Source: Prosthecobacter gellanilyticus (lineage in GTDB: Bacteria; Verrucomicrobiota; Verrucomicrobiia; Verrucomicrobiales; Verrucomicrobiaceae). Taken from it: a stretch of DNA of 64,000 nucleotides. Location: contig NZ_BKAG01000035.1 of assembly GCF_007992435.1 (NCBI RefSeq), forward strand, positions 1-64,000, read 5' to 3'. Of this stretch, positions 34,267-40,556 are shown one piece after another (position 1 is the stretch's first letter; the number at the start of each line of letters is the position of its first letter). The position numbers were made by a program, and so were the translations under genes. The notes beneath the pieces are model-generated. The model was not told the origin of the DNA. It did no database searches and saw only the letters and a program-made list of their open reading frames with translations.

Positions 34267-34428
34267 TCACCCACCTACGCACCTGCCATTCATGACCTTG
34301 CTTGAGGTCACCCATGACACCCTGTTGATTCTCCCACGAGTCACGGGTCAAAAGTACGTTGTTCACGCTTCAGCGTGCTCAATGAACCCTGACACGCCCT
34401 GAGTCGTGCATAACGCACTCACAGAACC

Positions 34429-34457
34429 AAAAAAAGGCGGACCCTGCGGTCCGCCTT
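34429..34457 (-). terminator. Rho-independent terminator of the ECF sigma gene
   Basis: Read on the minus strand, an inverted repeat of AAGGCGGACC and GGTCCGCCTT with a 4-base loop is followed by seven T (A run at 34429-34435). It lies about 40 bases after the sigma factor stop codon. Confidence 0.92.
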
Positions 34458-34496
34458 CTCAAGATACATTTTCAACTAACAAGGTTTGAGATCAGG

Positions 34497-35090
34497 TTAT
34501 GAGGCCAGCTTGGCCTTCACCAGTGTCTCCAGGCGGTTCACACCGCGGCGGATGCGCGCCTTCACCGTGCCGAGAGGCTCGTGCAGCTTTTCAGCCACCT
34601 CCGCCTGGGTCAGTCCGCTGAAGTAGGCCAGCTCGATCGCCTGACGCTGGTCAGGATTCAGCTTCGAAACCGCGCGCAGGAGGATGGAGTCACGCTCCTT
34701 GCTGACCAGCAGCTCATGACCGGAGTCATCGAACTCAGGCTGCACGCCCTTGCTCTCCTGCTCAAAGTCGTCGTTGAGACGAGACCGGCGCTGCTTGGAT
34801 CGGATGCGGTCGATCGCACGGTTGCGGGCCATGGTGGTGAGCCAGGTCAGCGGCTTGCCTTTGGTGGGCTCATAAAGGTGGGCCTTGTTCCAGAGCTGCA
34901 CCAGCACCTCCTGCATCACATCCTCCGTGTCGTGGTGATCATTCAGCACGTTGGAGATGGAGGCAAAGATCAGGCCTGAATACTTCTGATAAAAGGTCTG
35001 ATAAGCCAGGGAGTCACGCTCGGCGATCCGGCGGATCAAACGGATGTCTTCCTGGATCTGGGCTTCGATGAGGGGGTCTGTCTCGTTCAT
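34497..35090 (-). CDS. ECF-family RNA polymerase sigma factor
   Basis: The ATG at 35090 gives 197 residues, normal for an ECF sigma factor. The frame stays open upstream to 35231 for 47 more codons that show no family features, so the short form is preferred. Region 2 reads 'FYQKYSGLIFASISNVL', 'DTEDVMQEVLVQLW' and 'WLTTMARNRAIDRIRS'. Region 4 reads 'LNPDQRQAIELAYFSGLTQ' and 'AEVAEKLHEPLGTVKARIRRG', a helix-turn-helix for the -35 element. It would direct a small regulon in response to an envelope signal. No classical zinc-finger anti-sigma gene follows. The nearest candidates for control are the membrane protein and PrsW-type protease encoded divergently 0.8-1.2 kb away. The gene ends in a strong terminator. 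Confidence 0.93.
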   Translation of the reverse strand: MNETDPLIEAQIQEDIRLIRRIAERDSLAYQTFYQKYSGLIFASISNVLNDHHDTEDVMQEVLVQLWNKAHLYEPTKGKPLTWLTTMARNRAIDRIRSKQRRSRLNDDFEQESKGVQPEFDDSGHELLVSKERDSILLRAVSKLNPDQRQAIELAYFSGLTQAEVAEKLHEPLGTVKARIRRGVNRLETLVKAKLAS

Positions 35091-35333
35091 AGCATTTAGG
35101 GGTAAAAGTTCGACAAGTTGACTCTGAATTTGAGACAAAAAGAGCGAGGGACCCGGTTTTGTCAAAGATTTGACTAACTTTGTTTCATTTGTTCCTGCGA
35201 TTTTCGGGGTCCTGAAGCCTATTGGATGCATGGAAAGGTGGTTTTGTTCCGCCTTTGTCCAAAATAGCGTTTTCCACTACACAGGACCTCAGGGATACCC
35301 TGGCACGGGGTCTGCACCGGCACAGGAAGCGCG

Positions 35334-35362
35334 TTGCCATCCAGAGCGCCTGACTCCATACT
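35334..35362 (+). promoter_or_regulatory. Candidate promoter giving a leaderless acetyltransferase mRNA
   Basis: TTGCCA (35334-35339) and CATACT (35357-35362) are 17 bases apart. The -10 element ends six bases before the ATG at 35369, so transcription would start at or next to the start codon. Inferred from sequence only. Confidence 0.4.
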
Positions 35363-35368
35363 CACTCC

Positions 35369-35845
35369 ATGTCACCTCCCGTCACCCAGCCGCGCATTGA
35401 GCCGGCGACCATCGAAGACCTGCCGCAGCTCGTGGAGCTGCTGGTGGCCCTGTTTAGCGAGGAGGCAGACTTCCGGCCAGACAAGGTAAAGCAGGCGCAG
35501 GGCCTGCGCATGATCCTGGAGCAGCCAAAGCTGGGCCGCATCTTTGTCCTCCGCACAGACCACACCGTCATCGGCATGGTGAACCTGCTTTTCACCATCA
35601 GCACGGCAGAGGGTGGCCCCGTGGTCCTTATGGAGGACGTCATCGTGCATCCTCAGCATCGCCGCCAGGGTTACGGAGGCCGTCTGCTGGAATACTCGGT
35701 CGAATTCGCCCGGGAAAAAAACTTCAAGCGTATCACCCTCCTCACAGACCGGATCAGTGCGGAATCCCAGGCTTTCTTCGCCGCGCACGGCTTCGGCTTC
35801 TCCAGCATGATCCCCATGCGCCTGGTCTTCAGCGGCAAACATTGA
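35369..35845 (+). CDS. GNAT family N-acetyltransferase
   Basis: 158 residues, the usual size of a single-domain GNAT enzyme. The fold is visible as an N-terminal helix pair ('IEDLPQLVELLVALF'), strands 'IFVLRTDHTVIGMVNLL' and 'PVVLMEDVIVHPQHR', and the acetyl-CoA pyrophosphate loop RRQGYG near residue 97. The 'FFAAHGFGF' motif follows near the end. It transfers an acetyl group from acetyl-CoA to an unknown amine. The next gene starts 13 bases after its stop, so the two are probably cotranscribed. I cannot predict the substrate. Confidence 0.9.
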   Translation: MSPPVTQPRIEPATIEDLPQLVELLVALFSEEADFRPDKVKQAQGLRMILEQPKLGRIFVLRTDHTVIGMVNLLFTISTAEGGPVVLMEDVIVHPQHRRQGYGGRLLEYSVEFAREKNFKRITLLTDRISAESQAFFAAHGFGFSSMIPMRLVFSGKH

Positions 35846-35858
35846 CACACCTGTTGTT

Positions 35859-36212
35859 ATGAACAGCATCCTCGCCTTCCCGGTCTACGTGCAGCAGTCC
35901 GGGACCGGTGCCGCCACAGGCGTGGGTGCCAGCGGGGAGCACACAGTGGCCATGGACTTGTTTGTCATGATCAATCTGGCCTTCCTCATGTTCATGCTCG
36001 GCTTCTTTGCCTGCTGGGCCTGGCTCATCTGGCGCCGCACCACCAGGCCCCCGCCCCACATCCAGCTCATCATGGAGCTGGATGACGAGGATGAAGAGGC
36101 CCGGAAGCAGGAGAGCACCGCCGAATCCACCGCCCCATCATCATCTGCTGCTGCTGAGCCCGAACCCGAGCGCGCACCTTGGGAACGTGAGCAGGATTGG
36201 TGGAAAAAGTAG
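35859..36212 (+). CDS. Small single-pass membrane protein with acidic C-terminal tail
   Basis: 117 residues of no family I recognise. A short N-terminal part rich in Gly, Ala and Thr is followed by one strong membrane segment of about 24 residues (about 33-57, 'MINLAFLMFMLGFF' to 'WLIW'). 'RRTTRPPPHIQLIMELDDED' follows, so the basic side suggests that the C-terminus is cytoplasmic. The tail (about 70-117) is acidic and low-complexity and ends in 'WEREQDWWKK'. It sits between the acetyltransferase gene and the PrsW-type protease gene, in the same orientation and probably the same transcript. A role as a substrate or partner of the protease is possible but unproven. Confidence 0.7.
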   Translation: MNSILAFPVYVQQSGTGAATGVGASGEHTVAMDLFVMINLAFLMFMLGFFACWAWLIWRRTTRPPPHIQLIMELDDEDEEARKQESTAESTAPSSSAAAEPEPERAPWEREQDWWKK

Positions 36213-36238
36213 CCGCCTTGTCCCATGGTTCACCTCTC

Positions 36239-37876
36239 ATGATCAAAGGCTGGCGCGCTACATTGCACTACTGGTCACGTCGCCGTGACGTGCTCAAGAA
36301 ACTCTCCATCGGCATCGTGCTGGGAGCCTTCTTCCTCTCCTGGATCATCGTGCGGGTTCAGCCACAGCAGGCGGGCCCGCTCACGATGGTGGACCCCATC
36401 GAGCAATCCATCCGCAATGAGTGGCAGCGCCTGCTCCATGCCACCGAGCCCGCTCCACGTGATCTCACACACTGGCTGCGCAAGCTCATGCCCAGCCTGC
36501 CTCTGCTCACCGAGGCGCTGGAGACAGCGGACGCTCCGACTTGGGACGAATATCAGAAAACCGGCAAGGTGCTCGCTTATGAGGTCCGCCCTTTGCTGGC
36601 CACGCATCTGCCAGATCCCGCTGCCCAAAAACTGGCGGAAGACTACCTCGCCGCCTGCCTTGCGGAGAAAGATCAGATCGGCAGGGATGCTGCAGCACGA
36701 GTGGCCGCTCTCGCGGGCCAGGAGAAGCCACCTCCTTACGCGAACGAACTCCACGCCAGCCTGCTGCTGCGCGTTGATCACGATCAGGAAGGGATGGCTG
36801 CCATGCTGCGTGAGGGCCAGCTCTTTGAAGGCACCGCCAAAGTGCGTGAGACAGCCCTGCGCCTGGCCTTGAATCTCAAGGATGCCGATGCGCTCCGCAC
36901 CATGCATGAGCAGGGCTGGCTCGCCACCACACCGCCGATCTTGGAGCATGAGGCCGGTGTGATCCTCGGAGATCTGGGCATGCAGTGGACAGGCCTTTTC
37001 AAGCATCGCATGGAGTCACTGCCCTTCTCCGCGCTCATGATGACCATCATCGCCGCAGGCCTGTGGTATGTGCTGCTGGTGCAGCATGCGCCTAAAATGC
37101 CCTGGCGCTGGTCCTGGCCTGTTGCGCCCATCGTCGCCGGCATCGCCAGCATCTGGCCCACCGTGTCCATGATCGCCTGGCAGGAGGACACGCTCGGCAT
37201 CAATGAAGAACTAGTGACCTTCCCCTATGACCTCTGGCATCTCATCATCGGCGTCGGGTTTCGTGAGGAGATCTGCAAGCTGGCGCTGGCCGCGCTTTTC
37301 ATGCCCTGGCTGCTGCATCGCCGCTTGCAGAGCCTTGCCTTGATGACAGGCGCCTTCGTCGGCCTCGGCTTCGCTCTGGAGGAAAACGTGGACTACTACC
37401 AGGACTACGGCAGCGGCGTGGCGCTCACGCGTTTCCTCTCCGCGAACTTCATGCACGTGGCCTGCACCGGCCTCACCACACAAGCGCTCTATGAGATGCT
37501 GCGTTCACGCTTTGGTCATGCCCAGCACTTCATCATCACCTTTGCCACCGTCGTGACCGCACACGCGGTCTATGACTACAATGCTCCTGCCATCACCGGC
37601 CTCAGCGGGTATCTCCCCATGCTCGTCCTCGCCATGCTCGCCTGGCAGTTTTGGGATGTGGTGGAGGATCAGCATCCGCACTCGCGCCAGACCATCGCGC
37701 CTGCGGCCATTTTCCTCATCGGTTCGGCCGTGGTCATCGCCATCAGCCTCATTCTCACCGCCGTCAGGGACAGCGACTGGCAGAGCGTGCTCGCCGCCGC
37801 CATGAACTGCGTCAGCATCCTGCCTGTGGCCGTCATCTACTGGCGCCGGTTTGAAGGCGGCCTAAGCGCGCGGTGA
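36239..37876 (+). CDS. PrsW-type glutamic intramembrane protease
   Basis: 545 residues from the ATG at 36239. A TTG at 36197, overlapping the previous gene, would add 14 residues. A membrane anchor ('IGIVLGAFFLSWIIV') is followed by a large soluble helical region (about 40-260). A multi-pass C-terminal half carries the PrsW family motifs: EE at 343-344 with Lys347 ('FREEICKLAL'), EE at 381-382 ('FALEENVDYY'), His406 ('NFMHVACTG') and His442 ('TAHAVYDY'). PrsW in Bacillus performs the first cut of an anti-sigma factor and so activates an ECF sigma factor; YyaS/CPBP-type relatives share the membrane fold. The extra soluble N-terminal domain is unusual. An ECF sigma factor gene lies 1.1 kb away on the other strand, which makes a functional link plausible. 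Confidence 0.85.
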   Translation: MIKGWRATLHYWSRRRDVLKKLSIGIVLGAFFLSWIIVRVQPQQAGPLTMVDPIEQSIRNEWQRLLHATEPAPRDLTHWLRKLMPSLPLLTEALETADAPTWDEYQKTGKVLAYEVRPLLATHLPDPAAQKLAEDYLAACLAEKDQIGRDAAARVAALAGQEKPPPYANELHASLLLRVDHDQEGMAAMLREGQLFEGTAKVRETALRLALNLKDADALRTMHEQGWLATTPPILEHEAGVILGDLGMQWTGLFKHRMESLPFSALMMTIIAAGLWYVLLVQHAPKMPWRWSWPVAPIVAGIASIWPTVSMIAWQEDTLGINEELVTFPYDLWHLIIGVGFREEICKLALAALFMPWLLHRRLQSLALMTGAFVGLGFALEENVDYYQDYGSGVALTRFLSANFMHVACTGLTTQALYEMLRSRFGHAQHFIITFATVVTAHAVYDYNAPAITGLSGYLPMLVLAMLAWQFWDVVEDQHPHSRQTIAPAAIFLIGSAVVIAISLILTAVRDSDWQSVLAAAMNCVSILPVAVIYWRRFEGGLSAR

Positions 37877-37928
37877 GATCATCGCATGAAATGCCAGACT
37901 GGTTCTCGAAAAGAATGTCTTTTTGAAT

Positions 37929-38026
37929 CGGCGAGCGCAGCGGCCTCAATGGCAAGGAAGGTGCGCCGTCTGCTATTAGGAAATAGCAGGCAAGCACCTG
38001 ACGCAGCCAGTGAGGCCGCTCCGCCG
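37929..38026. other. 98-nt nested hairpin between the protease and octaheme cytochrome genes
   Basis: Four arm pairs nest around one centre: CGGCG (37929-37933) with CGCCG (38022-38026), GCGGCCTCA (37940-37948) with TGAGGCCGC (38011-38019), AGGTGC (37959-37964) with GCACCT (37994-37999), and CTGCTATT (37970-37977) with AATAGCAG (37982-37989). The loop is AGGA. All listed arms pair perfectly, with internal loops between them. There is no T run, so it is not a standard terminator. It may be a structured RNA, a REP-like element or a 5' leader of the downstream gene. Confidence 0.65.
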
Positions 38027-38118
38027 CCCGAGCAAATGACAGAATTTTTGAGAGCCGGTCTCGTGCCCTGCGTTGACGCTTTCCCTCATTCCTGCGTAAG
38101 GAAGAGCTAGACTGTCTC

Positions 38119-40428
38119 ATGAAGAAAAAGCCCGCACCAGCACCCGAACCAGCTCCTGCCTCGAATGCGAAGGCAGCGCTGGTGCTTGGTGGTGGGCTCG
38201 CAGGCTTGATCGCCCTCGTCGCCTGGGCTCTCTGGCCCGCGCCGAACTACACGCCCGTGCCGTTGGCTGCCCCGAAGCCCGTTGAGCCCTACGTGATGCC
38301 GGATGAGAAGACCGCCTTTGCGCAGTATGCGGGTTCCGAGTCCTGCCGCGCCTGTCATGCGGCGGAGTTTGATAAATGGAAAGGCTCGCATCACGGCCTC
38401 GCCGAACGTGCGCCGAACAATGAGCTCGACCTCGCCGCCTTTGAACCCCCGAAGGCCTTTCAACACGGCACTCAAACCACCGAGGCCCGCAAAGGCGCGA
38501 ATGTTTTTGAGATCGTCTCCCTCGGCTTCGATGGCAAACGCGAGGCCTATCCCGTGAAGCGTGTCATCGGTCACGACCCGCTGCGGCAGTTCCTGGTCGA
38601 AGGTCAACGCGGCGCGCTGCATGCCATGGAGGCCTGCTTTGATCCGCACAAGGGCGACTGGTTCAACGTCTACGGCAATGAAGACCGCAAGCCCGGTGAG
38701 TGGGGCCACTGGACTGGCCGCGGCATGGTGTGGAACCAGATGTGCGCCACCTGCCACAACACCCGCGTGCGCAAAAACTACGACGTGCCCACGGACACCT
38801 ACCACACCAGCATGGCCGAGATGACCGTGAGCTGCGAGTCCTGCCACGGTCCCATGAAGTCTCACAGCGACTGGCAGCAGCAATACCAAGGCCAGGGTAA
38901 AAAAGACCCCACAGTTGTGAAGTGGAGCCGTGACCAGCACATTGATAACTGTGCGGGTTGTCATGCTCGTCGTGGTGAGATCACCGGTGACTTCGTGCCG
39001 GGAGATTCCTTCTGGGATCACCACCTTCTTACCATCACCGACGGCACGGACGTCTACTATCCCGATGGCCAGATCCGTGATGAGAACTACGAGTTCTCCA
39101 GCTTCCTCAGCAGCCGCATGTATCACGCCGGAGTGCGCTGCATGGACTGCCATGACATGCACAGCATGAAGCCCATCCTCCCGGGTAACCAATTATGCAT
39201 GCGCTGCCACACCGCCGGTGGCTTTCCGAATGCGCCGGTCATCCTGCCGGAGATGCACACCTTTCACAAGACGGACAGCGCCGGCAGCCAGTGCATCAAC
39301 TGCCACATGCCGCAGACCACCTACATGCAGCGGCATCCGCGTCATGATCACGGCTTCACCATCCCTGACCCTCTGCTGACAAAGCAGTTCGGCGTGCCGA
39401 ATGCCTGTAACAAATGCCATCAGGACAAGGACACCGAGTGGTCCCTCACCGCCACAGACAAGTGGTGGGGTGAGAAGATGAACCGGAAGACCCGTACCCG
39501 TGCCACCCTCATCGCCCAGGCACGCCAGGGAAACCCTTCCGCGCGTGATGGGCTCATCGCCTTGCTCGGGAGTGATGAGATCCCGCACTGGAAGGCCAGC
39601 GCCAGCCTTTTGTTAGACCGCTGGGCCAGCGATCCGCCCGTCATCGCCGCTTTGCAAAAGCAACTGCAGCACACCCATCCGCTCGTTCGTCAGTCCGCCG
39701 CACGAACCCTCGAACCTGCTCTGCAAGCTCCCGGCGTGCGCTCTGACATGGAAAAGCTTCTGCTCGATCCCGCACGCAATGTCCGCGTCACCGCCGCCTG
39801 GGCCTTGCGTGAATCCATCGATGCTTCCTCCGCAGCTGCCAAAGACACAGAGCACATGCTGCAGCTGAATGCCGATCAGCCCAGCGGCCAGATGCAGCTC
39901 GGCCAGTGGCACTACGCGCGCCGTGATCTGCCCTCCGCCATCAAGGCCATGGAAACCGCCATCCAGTGGGACCCAAACTCACCACCCTTCCACCACGATC
40001 TCGCCCTTCTGCATAGCACCGCCGGCAGCACCGCGCAGACCATCCAAAAACTGCGGGACGCCATCAAGCTCGCCCCGAATGAAGCGCAGTATCATTATGA
40101 GTTAGGCCTCGCCTTAAGTGAATCCGGTGACCTCGTTGGAACCATCGCCGCCCTGCGTGAATGCGTGCGCGTGCAGCCGCGCTTTGCCCGCGCCTGGTAT
40201 AACCTCGGCCTCGCCCTCAACCAGCAGGGCCAGGTCCCCGAAGCCATCACCGCCCTGAAGCAGGGTGAAGCCGCCGAACCTGGCGACCCCTCCATCCCCT
40301 ACGCCCGCGCCACCATCCACGCGCAGGCCGGCCAGAAGCCCGAAGCCCTGGAAGCCCTCGACCGCTCCCTCCGCATCGACCCCAGTAATGCCGACGCCCA
40401 GCGTCTCCGCATGATGCTCAGCCGCTGA
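38119..40428 (+). CDS. Octaheme c-type cytochrome fused to HEAT-like and TPR repeats
   Basis: 769 residues. A Lys/Pro-rich start and one membrane segment (about 20-42, 'ALVLGGGLAGLIALVAW') anchor the protein with its bulk in the periplasm. Eight CxxCH motifs follow between Cys76 and His434, in the order CRACH, CATCH, CESCH, CAGCH, CMDCH, CMRCH, CINCH and CNKCH, as in cytochrome c554/NrfB-like multiheme proteins. Residues about 470-570 resemble HEAT repeats ('HPLVRQSAARTLEPAL', 'NVRVTAAWALRES'). The last 180 residues are about five TPRs ('AQYHYELGLALSESGDL', 'ARAWYNLGLALNQQG'). The heme part should pass electrons, and the repeats probably bind a partner. It stands alone, with structured DNA on both sides, and I cannot name its redox partner. 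Confidence 0.9.
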   Translation: MKKKPAPAPEPAPASNAKAALVLGGGLAGLIALVAWALWPAPNYTPVPLAAPKPVEPYVMPDEKTAFAQYAGSESCRACHAAEFDKWKGSHHGLAERAPNNELDLAAFEPPKAFQHGTQTTEARKGANVFEIVSLGFDGKREAYPVKRVIGHDPLRQFLVEGQRGALHAMEACFDPHKGDWFNVYGNEDRKPGEWGHWTGRGMVWNQMCATCHNTRVRKNYDVPTDTYHTSMAEMTVSCESCHGPMKSHSDWQQQYQGQGKKDPTVVKWSRDQHIDNCAGCHARRGEITGDFVPGDSFWDHHLLTITDGTDVYYPDGQIRDENYEFSSFLSSRMYHAGVRCMDCHDMHSMKPILPGNQLCMRCHTAGGFPNAPVILPEMHTFHKTDSAGSQCINCHMPQTTYMQRHPRHDHGFTIPDPLLTKQFGVPNACNKCHQDKDTEWSLTATDKWWGEKMNRKTRTRATLIAQARQGNPSARDGLIALLGSDEIPHWKASASLLLDRWASDPPVIAALQKQLQHTHPLVRQSAARTLEPALQAPGVRSDMEKLLLDPARNVRVTAAWALRESIDASSAAAKDTEHMLQLNADQPSGQMQLGQWHYARRDLPSAIKAMETAIQWDPNSPPFHHDLALLHSTAGSTAQTIQKLRDAIKLAPNEAQYHYELGLALSESGDLVGTIAALRECVRVQPRFARAWYNLGLALNQQGQVPEAITALKQGEAAEPGDPSIPYARATIHAQAGQKPEALEALDRSLRIDPSNADAQRLRMMLSR

Positions 40429-40451
40429 TACAAAAGGCGAAGCCGTGGTAG

Positions 40452-40471
40452 GGCCCCGCTGCGTCGGGGCC
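40452..40471. terminator. Possible hairpin between convergent genes
   Basis: GGCCCCG (40452-40458) pairs with CGGGGCC (40465-40471) around a 6-base loop, 24 bases after the cytochrome stop. There is only a short, interrupted T run, so termination is uncertain. Confidence 0.35.
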
Positions 40472-40556
40472 GACTTTCTCTCGTATCGATCTCTCACGAG
40501 TAGCATTCGCCATACTCACACCGAAATCGCGAAGCGTCCCAACATCGAACGGCACT

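Noticed and set aside
34365-34378. Small hairpin CACGC-TTCA-GCGTG upstream of the DUF1501 gene
   Set aside because: The stem is only 5 bp with no T run or positional logic, which can easily arise by chance.
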